From the NCBI GenBank assembly GCA_016281125.1, contig JAEEIA010000098.1, forward strand, positions 62,001-126,000: a stretch of 64,000 nucleotides of DNA, read 5' to 3'. Below, in pieces: positions 45,463-55,002 of this stretch; the first letter of the stretch is position 1, and every line of letters starts with the position of its first letter. The notes under the pieces were generated by a model that worked only from the letters and a program-made list of their open reading frames with translations, ran no database searches and was not told the DNA's origin. The translations under genes and the position numbers were made by a program. The stretch comes from Oscillospiraceae bacterium. GTDB taxonomy: Bacteria > Bacillota > Clostridia > Oscillospirales > Ruminococcaceae.

Positions 45463-48400
45463 ATCGTGATATTCATAAGGTTCTGGTCATCGGCTCCGGC
45501 CCGATTGTCATCGGTCAAGCGGCAGAGTTTGACTACTCCGGCACCCAGGCCTGCCGCGCACTGAAAGAGGACGGCATCGAGGTCGTACTGGTCAATTCCA
45601 ACCCGGCAACGATCATGACGGACAGCCAGATCGCGGACAAAATCTACATGGAACCGCTGAAGCCGGAGGTCATCAGACGCATCTGCCTGAAAGAAAAACC
45701 GGACAGCATTCTCTCGGGGCTCGGCGGACAGACGGGACTGAATCTCTGCGCGGAGCTTGCCGAAAGCGGATTCCTCGCAGCACAGGGCATCCGGCTGCTC
45801 GGCGCGAATCCCGAAACAATCGCGCGCGCGGAAGACCGCAAGCTGTTCAAGGAAACGATGGACAGCATCGGTCAGCCGTGCATTCCCTCCGGCATTGCGG
45901 AGGATATGGATACTGCACGGCAGATTGCGGCCGAAATCGGCTACCCGGTCATTATCCGTCCGGCGTTTACGCTCGGCGGAACGGGCGGCGGCATTGCAGA
46001 AACGGCCGAAGAGTTTGACAATATTGCGGAGAATGGCCTGCGCCTTTCCCCGATTCATCAGATCCTTGTGGAGCGCTGCATCGCCGGCTGGAAGGAGATC
46101 GAATTTGAGATTATCCGCGATGCAGACGGCAACAAAATCACTGTCTGTTCGATGGAGAATTTCGATCCGGTCGGCATTCACACCGGCGATTCGATTGTCA
46201 TTGCACCGGCGGTCACGCTCTCGGACAAAGAGTATCAGATGCTGCGTACTGCCGCGCTGAAAATTGCGGAGGTACTGAAAATCGAGGGCGGCTGCAACTG
46301 TCAGTTCGCCCTGAATCCGGATTCGTTTGAATACGCGGTGATCGAAGTCAATCCGCGTGTATCGCGTTCCTCCGCGCTGGCATCGAAAGCGACCGGCTAT
46401 CCGATTGCAAAGGTTGCCGCGAAGATTGCCGTCGGTTACCGTTTATATGAAATTGCAAATAAAGTCACCGGAAAAACGACCGCTGCATTCGAGCCTGCAC
46501 TGGACTATGTTGCGGTAAAAATGCCGAAGTTCCCGTTTGAGAAATTTGCAGGCGCATCGCACCGGCTCGGCACGCAGATGAAGGCAACCGGCGAGGTCAT
46601 GGCGATTTCCGATACGTTTGAATCGGCGCTGCTGAAAGCGCTGCGCGGCGCAGAGGTCAAGCACAGCGCGCTGCTCGTCCGCGATCTGCGCGGCGTATCG
46701 GACGAAGCACTGCGGGAGCATCTGATTCACGCGGACGATATCCGTCTGTTTGCTGTTTCAGAGGCATTCCGCCGTGGCATGACAGTTTCTGTAATTCACG
46801 CATTATCGAAGATTGACGCATGGTTCCTCAGCAAAATCGAAAAGCTGATCCGCATGGAATGCAAGCTCGAAAGCGAACCGATGACCGAGGAAACATACCG
46901 CGCGGCAAAGCGCTTCGGATATCCTGATGCGACAATCAAAGCGATTTCAAATCAAGATCTGCCCGAAAAGCAAATCCGTCCGGTATACCGCATGGTCGAT
47001 ACCTGTGCCGGTGAATTTGCAGCAGAAACACCCTATTTCTACGGTGTTTACCAGCCGGACGCAATGCCGGAATCAAACGAAGCTGCGCACTTTCTTGCAG
47101 GAAAGCCGCACAAAACGGTCGTGGTGCTCGGCAGCGGCCCGATCCGCATCGGGCAGGGCATTGAGTTTGATTATTCCGCGGTGCATTGCGTGCAGGTGCT
47201 GAAGCAGGCGGGCTATGAGGTTGTACTGATCAACAACAACCCCGAAACCGTTTCGACGGATTTCGATACCGCAGACCGCCTGTATTTTGAGCCGCTGACA
47301 CCCGAGGATGTGCTCTCGGTTCTGGCGCTGGAACAGCCTGTCGGCGTTGTGACGGCCTTTGGCGGACAGACGGCCATCCGTCTTGCGCGCACGATAGAAG
47401 AAGCAGGCTATCCCCTGCTCGGCGCGACAGCGGACAGCATCGACCTTGCCGAGGACAGAGAGCGCTTTGACGCGCTGCTGGAATCGCTGCATATCGAGCG
47501 CCCGCGCGGGTGTACGGTCAACACGCTGGACGAAGCCGCGGAAGCCGTGAAAACGCTCGGCCTTCCGGTTCTGGTGCGCCCGTCCTATGTGCTCGGCGGT
47601 CAGAATATGAATATCGCATTCGAGGAAAGCGACGTATCTGCGTTTATGCAGAACATTCTTGACGGCGGCATCGACAACCCCGTCCTGATTGACCAGTATA
47701 TCCGCGGCACGGAAATCGAGGTCGATGCAATCTGTGACGGCACTGACATTCTGATTCCCGGCATCATGGAGCATATCGAGCGCACGGGCGTGCATTCCGG
47801 CGATTCCATCGCAATTTGTCCGCCGGTGCATATTGATGATGATATGCGTAAGAAAATCCTCACAGATACAAAGAAAATCTGTCTCGGACTGCACGCGGTC
47901 GGCCTCATCAATCTGCAATATATTGTGAAAGGGCAGTCGCTCTATGTGATTGAGGTCAACCCGCGCGCATCGAGAACCGTCCCGTTCATGAGCAAGCTGA
48001 CCGGTCTGCCGCTCTGCGACTGCGCGATGCGCGTCTGTCTGGGCGAGCGGCTCTGCGAAATGGAATACGGCACGGGCTACTACAAAACGCCCCCCTTCAC
48101 CGCTGTCAAGGTGCCTGTTTTCTCGTTCCAGAAAATCGGCGGCGAATCGCAGCTGGGCCCCGAAATGAAATCGACCGGCGAGGTCATCGGCATCGGCAAA
48201 ACGCTGACCGAAGCGCTCTATAAGGGACTGCGCGCGGCGGGCTACCGGCTGGAAGAAAACGGAAAGAAAAAGAACGGTGTTCTTCTGACGGTCTGCGATG
48301 CGGATAAACCGGATATCGTTGAAATTGCGCGAAAATTCGCAAGACTTGATTTCAAACTGTACGCGACCGGCGGCACGGCCGAGGCGCTGTCCCGCGCAGG

Positions 48401-49514
48401 ACTCAGCGTGCATGTTCTGCAAAAGCTGCACTCCGGCGACAACGAAACATTCACGCTCATGGAAAACGGAACCATCCGCTACATTGTTTCCACGGACGCG
48501 AATGCCCGCATGGCCGCACGCGACGGCGCAAAGATCCGGAAAAAGGCGGTGGAGCTCGGCATCCCCTGCCTGACCTGCACCGATACCGCAATGGCCGTTG
48601 CAAACTGCCTGCACACCGGCTATCGGGATTCCAATGTGGAGCTGATGAATATGAATTCTCTGCGAACAGCCAAGCGCCGCATTCCGTTTGTGAAAATGCA
48701 CGGCTGCGGCAATGATTATATCTATGTCAACTGCATGGAAAAGCGCATATCTGCGCCGGAATCGCTCAGCGTCCAGCTCTCCGACCGGCATTTCGGCATC
48801 GGCGGTGACGGCCTTGTCCTGATCGAAAGCTCCGACTGCGCAGACGCAAGAATGCGGATGTTCAATCTTGACGGCAGCGAGGGCAATATGTGCGGCAACG
48901 CTATCCGCTGCGTCGCAAAATATCTCTATGACAACGGCATCTGCCCGAAAAAGAACATTGTCATCGAAACGAAAAGCGGCCTGCGGACCGTGACCGTCAC
49001 GACACAAAACGGCGTCGTCACACGCGCATCCGTTGATATGGGCAAGGCGATTTTCGATACCAAACGGATTCCGGTGCAGTACGGCGAATCCGAAATGATC
49101 GCAAAGCCGCTGACCGTCAGCGGCAAAGAATACACGGTCACCTGCGTGTCGATGGGCAATCCGCACTGTGTTGTGTTCGGGGATAATCCCGAGCTGCTCG
49201 ACCTTGCGGCAATCGGCCCGGAGTTTGAGCATCACAATGCATTCCCGGAGCAGGTCAACACGGAATTTGTGCAGGTGATCGACGAGCGCACGCTGCGGAT
49301 GCGCGTCTGGGAACGCGGCTCCGGCGAAACAATGGCCTGCGGCACAGGTGCCTGCGCGACCGTCGCGGCGGCCGTGAAAAACGGCTTCTGCAAGCCGGAT
49401 ACCGACGTCACGGTGCATCTGAACGGCGGTGATCTGGTCATCCGCTATACCGAGGATACGGTCATCATGACCGGCGAGGCCGTGCTGATTTTCAGCGGAG
49501 AAATTGAAGTATAA
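45453..49514 (+). CDS. fusion of carbamoyl-phosphate synthase large subunit and diaminopimelate epimerase
   Basis: 1353 residues in one frame. Residues 1 to about 1066 are a full CarB: two ATP-grasp halves (VIGSGPIVIGQAAEFDYSG and VVLGSGPIRIGQGIEFDYS), AFTLGGTGGGIAE, and a C-terminal MGS-like regulatory domain (FKLYATGGTAEAL). From about residue 1070 a complete DapF follows: FVKMHGCGNDYIYVN, the first catalytic Cys in GNMCGNAIRC and the second in ACGTGACAT. CarB makes carbamoyl phosphate; DapF converts LL- to meso-diaminopimelate. There is almost no linker. ATGs at 48645 and 48651 with GGAG upstream could start a separate DapF. The next genes are dapL and lysA, the same pathway as DapF. Confidence 0.93.
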   Translation: MPLNRDIHKVLVIGSGPIVIGQAAEFDYSGTQACRALKEDGIEVVLVNSNPATIMTDSQIADKIYMEPLKPEVIRRICLKEKPDSILSGLGGQTGLNLCAELAESGFLAAQGIRLLGANPETIARAEDRKLFKETMDSIGQPCIPSGIAEDMDTARQIAAEIGYPVIIRPAFTLGGTGGGIAETAEEFDNIAENGLRLSPIHQILVERCIAGWKEIEFEIIRDADGNKITVCSMENFDPVGIHTGDSIVIAPAVTLSDKEYQMLRTAALKIAEVLKIEGGCNCQFALNPDSFEYAVIEVNPRVSRSSALASKATGYPIAKVAAKIAVGYRLYEIANKVTGKTTAAFEPALDYVAVKMPKFPFEKFAGASHRLGTQMKATGEVMAISDTFESALLKALRGAEVKHSALLVRDLRGVSDEALREHLIHADDIRLFAVSEAFRRGMTVSVIHALSKIDAWFLSKIEKLIRMECKLESEPMTEETYRAAKRFGYPDATIKAISNQDLPEKQIRPVYRMVDTCAGEFAAETPYFYGVYQPDAMPESNEAAHFLAGKPHKTVVVLGSGPIRIGQGIEFDYSAVHCVQVLKQAGYEVVLINNNPETVSTDFDTADRLYFEPLTPEDVLSVLALEQPVGVVTAFGGQTAIRLARTIEEAGYPLLGATADSIDLAEDRERFDALLESLHIERPRGCTVNTLDEAAEAVKTLGLPVLVRPSYVLGGQNMNIAFEESDVSAFMQNILDGGIDNPVLIDQYIRGTEIEVDAICDGTDILIPGIMEHIERTGVHSGDSIAICPPVHIDDDMRKKILTDTKKICLGLHAVGLINLQYIVKGQSLYVIEVNPRASRTVPFMSKLTGLPLCDCAMRVCLGERLCEMEYGTGYYKTPPFTAVKVPVFSFQKIGGESQLGPEMKSTGEVIGIGKTLTEALYKGLRAAGYRLEENGKKKNGVLLTVCDADKPDIVEIARKFARLDFKLYATGGTAEALSRAGLSVHVLQKLHSGDNETFTLMENGTIRYIVSTDANARMAARDGAKIRKKAVELGIPCLTCTDTAMAVANCLHTGYRDSNVELMNMNSLRTAKRRIPFVKMHGCGNDYIYVNCMEKRISAPESLSVQLSDRHFGIGGDGLVLIESSDCADARMRMFNLDGSEGNMCGNAIRCVAKYLYDNGICPKKNIVIETKSGLRTVTVTTQNGVVTRASVDMGKAIFDTKRIPVQYGESEMIAKPLTVSGKEYTVTCVSMGNPHCVVFGDNPELLDLAAIGPEFEHHNAFPEQVNTEFVQVIDERTLRMRVWERGSGETMACGTGACATVAAAVKNGFCKPDTDVTVHLNGGDLVIRYTEDTVIMTGEAVLIFSGEIEV

Positions 49515-49527
49515 GAGGTATGATACC

Positions 49528-50700
49528 ATGAAAGTCAATCAACATGCATTAGAGCTGGAACAGAATTATCTGTTTTCAGAGGTCGCCAAGCGCATCCGCG
49601 CGTTTCAGGCGGAGAATCCGGAGCGCGAATTGTTAAAGCTCAGCATCGGCGATGTGACGCGGCCGCTGGCAAAGATCATCACAGATGAAATGAAGGCCGC
49701 TGCCGAGGATATGTCCCATGCGGAAACCTTCCACGGCTACGGTGCCGAGCAGGGCGAGCCGTTCCTGCGTGAGGCAATCGCCGCGTATTATCACAAGCGC
49801 GGCATTGCAGTTGATGCAGAGGATGTGTTCATCAGCGACGGCGCAAAATGCGACCTCGGCAATCTCTGCGACCTGTTCGGCGCAGACAATACCGTGCTGC
49901 TGCCGAATCCGGTGTATCCGGTCTATTACGACACGAGCATCATGTCCGGCCGCCGCGTGATCTTTGCGGACGGCACAAAGGAAAACGGATTCCTGCCGAT
50001 GCCGGATCCGTCCGTCCGTGCGGACATTATCTACCTCTGCTCCCCGAACAACCCGACCGGCGCGGTGTATACGAAGGAACAGCTTGCACAGTGGATTGCA
50101 TACGCCAAGCAAAACGGTGCGCTGATTCTGTTTGACGCGGCGTATGAAGCATATATCCGCGATCCGGAGCTGCCGCACAGCATCTTTGAGATTGCGGGTG
50201 CGGAAACCTGCGCGATTGAGATCAATTCCCTCTCGAAAACCGCCGGCTTCACCGGTGTCCGCTGCGGCTGGACGGTCGTGCCGCGCACGCTGCAATTTGA
50301 AGCCTCCCTGCATGACATGTGGTTCCGCCGCATGGCGACGAAGTACAACGGCACCTCGTATATCATCCAGCGCGCCGCTGCAAAGGTGTTCACAGAGGAA
50401 GGCCTCTGTGCCGTTCATGCGGATATTGACTACTATATGGAGAATGCACGCATCATCAAGGCGGCACTGACAAAGGCCGGGATCCACTCTGTCGGCGGTG
50501 AGAATGCACCGTATGTCTGGATGGAAACACCGGATCACGCAGATTCGTGGGATTATTTTGATTATCTGCTGCATACCTTCGGCATTGCCGGAACACCGGG
50601 TGTCGGCTTCGGCACGGCCGGTCAGGGATGGCTGCGGTTCTCATCGTTCGGTACGCGGGAAACAGTTGTAAAGGCCGCGGCATATCTGGCTGAACTGTAA
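49528..50700 (+). CDS. dapL: LL-diaminopimelate aminotransferase
   Basis: 390 residues of PLP fold type I. KLSIGDVTRPL, GYGAEQGEPFLREAIA, LLPNPVYPVYYDTS, YLCSPNNPTGAVYTKEQL and the Schiff-base Lys in NSLSKTAGFTGVRCGW match DapL closely. It converts tetrahydrodipicolinate to LL-diaminopimelate in one step, bypassing succinylated or acetylated intermediates. The ATG at 49528 has AGAGG nine bases upstream; a longer frame from 49504 starts with TTG and overlaps carB. Thirteen bases separate it from the CarB-DapF fusion, whose DapF half uses its product. Confidence 0.94.
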   Translation: MKVNQHALELEQNYLFSEVAKRIRAFQAENPERELLKLSIGDVTRPLAKIITDEMKAAAEDMSHAETFHGYGAEQGEPFLREAIAAYYHKRGIAVDAEDVFISDGAKCDLGNLCDLFGADNTVLLPNPVYPVYYDTSIMSGRRVIFADGTKENGFLPMPDPSVRADIIYLCSPNNPTGAVYTKEQLAQWIAYAKQNGALILFDAAYEAYIRDPELPHSIFEIAGAETCAIEINSLSKTAGFTGVRCGWTVVPRTLQFEASLHDMWFRRMATKYNGTSYIIQRAAAKVFTEEGLCAVHADIDYYMENARIIKAALTKAGIHSVGGENAPYVWMETPDHADSWDYFDYLLHTFGIAGTPGVGFGTAGQGWLRFSSFGTRETVVKAAAYLAEL

Positions 50701-50783
50701 CCGGCAGCGGCAGTTTTGTTTGCATACCGCTTCGGCGGGCGTTCGCCTGCCGCACATTTGTAAGGAACAGGAGCATCAGTGTT

Positions 50784-52052
50784 ATGAAGAAAACACCGTT
50801 TATCACAAAAACGCAGGCAGAGGAAATTGCAGCGCAGTATCCGACGCCGTTTCATATCTACGACGAGCGCGGCATCCGTGAAAATGCGCGCCTCGTAAAG
50901 CAGGCATTCGCATGGAACAAGGGCTTCCGCGAATATTTTGCCGTCAAGGCAACGCCGAATCCGTTTATTCTGAAAATCTTGCAGGAGGAGGGCTGCGGCG
51001 TGGACTGCTCCTCGCTGACGGAGCTGCAAATGGCGGATGCCTGCGGCTTTTCCGGCAGCGACATCATGTTTTCGTCGAATGTCACGCCCGCTGCGGATTA
51101 TCAGCTCGCATATCAGCTCGGCGCATACATCAACCTTGACGACCTGACGCATATTGAATATCTTGACAGGCTGACCGGCATCCCGGAAACGATCTGCTGC
51201 CGCTTTAATGCAGGCGGCGATTTCAAAATCTCGACCTTCGTCATGGATAAGCCGCAGGATGCAAAATACGGCTTCACCCGCGAGCAGATGTTTGAGGGCT
51301 TCCGGATGCTGATGCAGAAGGGCGCAAAGCATTTCGGCATTCACGCATTTCTCGCGTCAAACACGGTTACGAATGAATATTATCCGACGCTTGCGCGGCA
51401 GATGTTTCAGCTTGCTGCCGATCTCAAAAAGGAAACCGGCGCGGATATCCGCTTCATCAATCTGTCCGGCGGTGTCGGCATCGCATACAAGCCGGAGCAG
51501 ACACCGAATGACATTCTTGCAATCGGTGAGGGCGTCCGCAAGGTCTATGAGGAGATTCTGGTTCCGGCAGGGCTCGGCGACGTGGCAATTTTCACGGAAA
51601 TGGGCAGATTCATGCTTGCGCCCTACGGTGCTCTGGTCACGCGCGTGCTGCATAAGAAGCATATCTACAAGGAATACGTCGGCTGCGATGCCTGCGCTGC
51701 CAACCTGATGCGCCCGGCCATGTACGGCGCATATCACCATATCACGGTGCTCGGCAAGGAAAATGAGCCCTGTACCTATCAATGTGATGTGACAGGCGGA
51801 CTCTGCGAAAACAACGACAAATTTGCGGTTGACCGGATGCTGCCGCCCGTTGAAATCGGCGACCTGATCTACATTCACGATACCGGTGCGCACGGCTTTT
51901 CGATGGGATATAATTATAACGGCAAGCTGCGCTCCGCAGAGCTGCTGCTGTGTGAGGACGGCAGCGTCAAGCTGATCCGCCGCGCAGAAACCCCGGCAGA
52001 TTACTTTGCCACTTTTGATTTCTGCGGCATCATGGACAAATACCGGAAATGA
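50784..52052 (+). CDS. lysA: diaminopimelate decarboxylase
   Basis: 422 residues of the alanine-racemase-fold decarboxylases. The PLP Lys is in EYFAVKATPNPFIL, then GVDCSSLTELQ, INLSGGVGIAYKPEQ, TEMGRFMLAPYG, GCDACAANLMRPAMYGAYH and DTGAHGFSMGYNYNG. It decarboxylates meso-diaminopimelate to L-lysine. It is somewhat unlike classic LysA (for example the YPTPFHIYDERGI start) but keeps all catalytic blocks. An 83-base gap after dapL holds a GC-rich hairpin at about 50732-50751. Together with DapL and the DapF half it completes the end of the lysine and cell-wall diaminopimelate pathway. Confidence 0.9.
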   Translation: MKKTPFITKTQAEEIAAQYPTPFHIYDERGIRENARLVKQAFAWNKGFREYFAVKATPNPFILKILQEEGCGVDCSSLTELQMADACGFSGSDIMFSSNVTPAADYQLAYQLGAYINLDDLTHIEYLDRLTGIPETICCRFNAGGDFKISTFVMDKPQDAKYGFTREQMFEGFRMLMQKGAKHFGIHAFLASNTVTNEYYPTLARQMFQLAADLKKETGADIRFINLSGGVGIAYKPEQTPNDILAIGEGVRKVYEEILVPAGLGDVAIFTEMGRFMLAPYGALVTRVLHKKHIYKEYVGCDACAANLMRPAMYGAYHHITVLGKENEPCTYQCDVTGGLCENNDKFAVDRMLPPVEIGDLIYIHDTGAHGFSMGYNYNGKLRSAELLLCEDGSVKLIRRAETPADYFATFDFCGIMDKYRK

Positions 52053-52057
52053 TTTAA

Positions 52058-52165
52058 GGTATCTCCGATGGATTTGAAATGGGGCGCTGCCCCAAACCCT
52101 GCTTAAGGGATACATCTCTTTGGCGGGTTTGGGCGGAGCCCCATTTTGAATTTGCCGGAGGCACT
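52058..52165. repeat. MITE-like element, copy B (short, right end degraded)
   Basis: It starts with GGTATCTCCGATGGATTT (52058-52075), identical to the left end of copy A, followed by ATGGGGC and GCCCC. The right part (GGGCGGAGC, then a decayed inverted repeat around 52150-52165) matches copy A loosely. It begins five bases after the lysA stop and runs into the small frame at 52146. Confidence 0.62.
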
Positions 52166-52379
52166 TTCGTTCACGGACGGCAGCACGCTGGAGTGTCCGC
52201 AAATCTCCGAAAAAGCGAAGATCCGTGCGGTCATGACGAGAGTCGATTATCTGTATCTGGTCTATCTGGAGAAGAATGTCAACAAGGCGATTGTGTTCAA
52301 TCCGCAGGTTTTTTTCAAGCTGATTGAGGACGAAGACCTCGTCGATGAGGTCATGCGAGGCGTACTCCATAATCCCTGA
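52146..52379 (+). pseudogene. 77-codon open frame, likely 3' remnant of a gene truncated by repeat copy B
   Basis: The frame reads NLPEALSFTDGS then SEKAKIRAVMTRVDYLYLVY and ends DLVDEVMRGVLHNP. Its first codons come from the degraded end of the repeat and the only start is a TTG without a good ribosome site. From about residue 7 onward the composition is protein-like, with alternating hydrophobic and charged residues. I do not recognise the family. The simplest reading is a broken gene; a real small protein using another start, such as the ATG of AVMTRV, is possible. Confidence 0.4.
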
Positions 52380-52417
52380 CAGCAGCCATGACGCCTGAGT
52401 GAAAAAATATGTAAAAA

Positions 52418-52467
52418 GCACCCCCGTTATTCAAACCGGTGATTGCCGGTCTGAACAATGGGGGTGC
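52418..52467 (+). terminator. long terminator after the lysA region
   Basis: A 22-pair stem with three G-U or weak pairs, GCACCCCCGTT... (52418-52439) with 52446-52467, and a six-base loop. ATGCTTTTCTG follows. It probably ends the carA-lysA transcript. Confidence 0.75.
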
Positions 52468-52525
52468 ATGCTTTTCTGCCATGCAAAGCATGTTTCACAG
52501 CCGCAACGATCCTGTCTGAACCGTA

Positions 52526-52554
52526 TTGACTTTCCGTATAGGATATGATACAAT
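52526..52554 (+). promoter_or_regulatory. promoter of the membrane-anchored protein gene
   Basis: TTGACT (52526-52531) and TACAAT (52549-52554) with 17 bases between, about 95 bases before the start codon. The 604-base gap 52053-52656 is thus filled by the repeat, the remnant frame, a terminator and this promoter. Confidence 0.65.
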
Positions 52555-52656
52555 AAAATGAAAAAAGGCGCTTGTATCGAAATTGCTGCTGATCCGGAGA
52601 AGCAACATAACTGCCGCAGCGGCATCTGCAAATACTGTAAAGAAAGGGAAGTACAC

Positions 52657-53460
52657 ATGCGCAAACGGAAAAAAGCGATCATCATCACATTGACCGTTCT
52701 TGCGGTCATATATTTTCTGCTGATCGGTGCCGGTTATTTCTATCTCCGGTTATTTGTTTTTCCGGCGACGGAGCAATACCGCGTGACCGGAGCATATCCG
52801 TACAGCAATGCAGCAATCCACGGTGATTATACGGAATATTCCATGCAGGGCATCAAGCTGGCTGCCCCCGGCTGCCTGGAAGCAGAAACAGACGCAGCAG
52901 GAATCAGCATATATCTCAGCAAGGACACTGCAACATGTGATCTTCTGATTGTGGCGGTCGAAGAACAGAGCGCATCTGAGAATCTTGAATGGGTCAAAGA
53001 ACAACCGCATCTGCTCAACAAGTGGATCACCGGACGCGGATGGCTCACAAGGCTGGGCATGAAACTGATCGGCTACAAGATCCCGGAAAACAACAATGAA
53101 CTGCTCTATCTGCTGGAAAAATCGGACAGTACGGATTACAACCCGTTTTCGCTGCCCGAAGCCTATGCATTTACGAAGCTGTCGATCCTGAAAGCTGTTT
53201 TCATTCCGGCGATTCTGGACACTTCGCATGATGAAGATCATCCGCTGGAAACGCCGCTTGAAGTGGAAGAATGCTCGTATTACGTTGAAAAGGATTCATT
53301 CAGCGCAATCATCCGTCAGGGTCGCTCAGAAGGCGGCAGATACAGGCTGACAATCAGATATTATCCGGATTCAGCTGCCGATCCGGTCAGATTCCTGCTC
53401 ATTCAGAGCGATGATCCGGAACTGGCGCAGACAGTCGCCGCATCGGTTCAACCGGCATAA
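52657..53460 (+). CDS. hypothetical protein with one N-terminal membrane anchor
   Basis: 267 residues. A short basic start (RKRKK) precedes one hydrophobic helix at about residues 6-31 (IIITLTVLAVIYFLLIGAGY), so the rest is probably outside the cell. The remainder includes YSMQGIKLAAPGCLEAE and a region rich in Glu and Ser. I recognise no domain or catalytic motif. The ATG at 52657 has AAAGGGAAG upstream and is preferred over an in-frame start 33 codons earlier that overlaps the -10 element. It is a single-gene unit between a promoter and a terminator. Confidence 0.7.
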   Translation: MRKRKKAIIITLTVLAVIYFLLIGAGYFYLRLFVFPATEQYRVTGAYPYSNAAIHGDYTEYSMQGIKLAAPGCLEAETDAAGISIYLSKDTATCDLLIVAVEEQSASENLEWVKEQPHLLNKWITGRGWLTRLGMKLIGYKIPENNNELLYLLEKSDSTDYNPFSLPEAYAFTKLSILKAVFIPAILDTSHDEDHPLETPLEVEECSYYVEKDSFSAIIRQGRSEGGRYRLTIRYYPDSAADPVRFLLIQSDDPELAQTVAASVQPA

Positions 53461-53483
53461 TCTTCATGCTGCCGCATGGAGCG

Positions 53484-53518
53484 GAACCGCCGCCTGTGTT
53501 ATTTGCAGGCGGCGGTTC
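53484..53518. terminator. bidirectional terminator between the membrane protein and glycosyltransferase genes
   Basis: GAACCGCCGCCTG (53484-53496) pairs perfectly with 53506-53518 around a nine-base loop. It lies between convergent genes. Confidence 0.75.
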
Positions 53519-53592
53519 GTCTGTATTATGATGGGCGATTCATCAAATTCGCCGCGGCCGCACAGGCAGCAATATACACCGCAGCCGCAGAT

Positions 53593-55002
53593 TCAGTCTT
53601 TCCGATTCGCATCCTGCCTTTGATTGCCGTACTTCTTCCGGTAAATATATCCGGTGACCCATTTGCTGAATGGGCCGTTGAACACGCCGAACGGTACGCC
53701 GATCAGCCAAACATATCTCAGCCCCGCGAATTTCCATACCAGTATGAACAGCACCGCCGCAATCAGCCAGTAGATAAGCTGATATCTGCCGCATTCCCTG
53801 TTCAGCGCTTTCAGCGGATCGGGGGCATCTGATTTGTGCGGCGCATTCTCAATGAATTCCGCAGCTCCGGCAGTTCCGCAGCAGGCGCGGAACTCGTCGG
53901 AGCATTTTTTTGCAGCTGCTGCGTAAGAATCGCTGCCGAGCAGACGGTTTACGGCGGCTTTGATACCCGCGGCCGAATCATCTTTCAGGTATTCCCCTGC
54001 GCCGATTTCGGCCGTGCGTCTTGCAACGGCCTGCTGCTCGCCGGTCTGCGGATAAAGCAGCATCGGCGCCGCCATATACAGGCTCTCAGATACGCTGTTC
54101 ATGCCGCAGTGCGTAATAAACACGTCCGTTTTCGACAGCACATCGAGCTGGTCAACATAGGGATATATCCTGATATTGCCGGGCAGTGTCCCGAGCGATC
54201 CGATGTCAAATGTCTTTCCGCAGGAAATGATAACATCCGCGTCAGCATCTTTCAGTGCCGCCACGCAGTTCCGATAGAAGTCAGGGCGGTCGTTTATGAC
54301 GGTTCCCATCGAGATATACACAAGCGGGCGGCTTTTTGCCTTGTCCGGCAGCCGGTCGGTCATGAGAGAAGGCCCCATAAACAGATAATGATCGGAAAAA
54401 ATGCCTGAAAACGGCTGAAAGCCCTTCGAGGTATACACCACAGAGTCGGTGTCATTATCGCTCGCCACAAGGCTCATCGCGCTTTTATATTTATAGCCGA
54501 GCGGAATCAGGTCTTTCAGCCTTTTGGAGATCTTCGGCAGACCGAACAGCAGGTCTGCCGTTTCAGCGGGGGTATGCTTCATATATTGCGAGGACATCTG
54601 ATTGAACGCGAATGTGCTGGTCGAAACGACAAGCGGCACATTGTATTTCCATGCATTCAGCTTTCCCCAGAAGCACGCAGAGTCGCTGTAAACGACGTCC
54701 GGCCTGAAACGCGTGAATTCTTCCGCAAGAAAATCGTTAAAGCATTCGGTCAGGCGGATATCCTGCATCGACATTTCGGTGACCGACACCTTTTTCAGCC
54801 CCTGTTCTTCCGCCGCAGAAAGCGCCGGCATCAGGCTGCTGCATGAAACGAACTCCGCGCCGCTCGCCGCAATCTTCTCCCGGAATTCGTCAAACGAATA
54901 AAACCGCACTTGATTCCCGCGCCGTACCAGTTCCGCCGCAACTGCGATCATCGGGTTGGTGTGGCCGTGCGCAGGGATACAGAAGAAAGCGATCCGTTTC
55001 AT
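53593..55002 (-). CDS. UGT/MGT-like family 1 glycosyltransferase with C-terminal membrane helices
   Basis: 469 residues. The N-terminal acceptor domain begins RIAFFCIPAHGHTNPMIAVA, the pattern of macrolide-type and UDP-glucuronosyl transferases. The donor domain has RPLVYISMGTV and the signature DVFITHCGMNSVSESLYMAAPMLLYP, split here: HCGMNSVSE is the nucleotide-sugar site. About residues 405-450 form two hydrophobic segments (LIYWLIAAVLFILVWKF and YVWLIGVPFGVF), an unusual tail that would tether the enzyme to the membrane. Such enzymes glycosylate small lipophilic molecules or lipids. It overlaps the AbrB-like gene by four bases. A glycolipid product is an inference from the tail. Confidence 0.85.
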   Translation of the reverse strand: MKRIAFFCIPAHGHTNPMIAVAAELVRRGNQVRFYSFDEFREKIAASGAEFVSCSSLMPALSAAEEQGLKKVSVTEMSMQDIRLTECFNDFLAEEFTRFRPDVVYSDSACFWGKLNAWKYNVPLVVSTSTFAFNQMSSQYMKHTPAETADLLFGLPKISKRLKDLIPLGYKYKSAMSLVASDNDTDSVVYTSKGFQPFSGIFSDHYLFMGPSLMTDRLPDKAKSRPLVYISMGTVINDRPDFYRNCVAALKDADADVIISCGKTFDIGSLGTLPGNIRIYPYVDQLDVLSKTDVFITHCGMNSVSESLYMAAPMLLYPQTGEQQAVARRTAEIGAGEYLKDDSAAGIKAAVNRLLGSDSYAAAAKKCSDEFRACCGTAGAAEFIENAPHKSDAPDPLKALNRECGRYQLIYWLIAAVLFILVWKFAGLRYVWLIGVPFGVFNGPFSKWVTGYIYRKKYGNQRQDANRKD

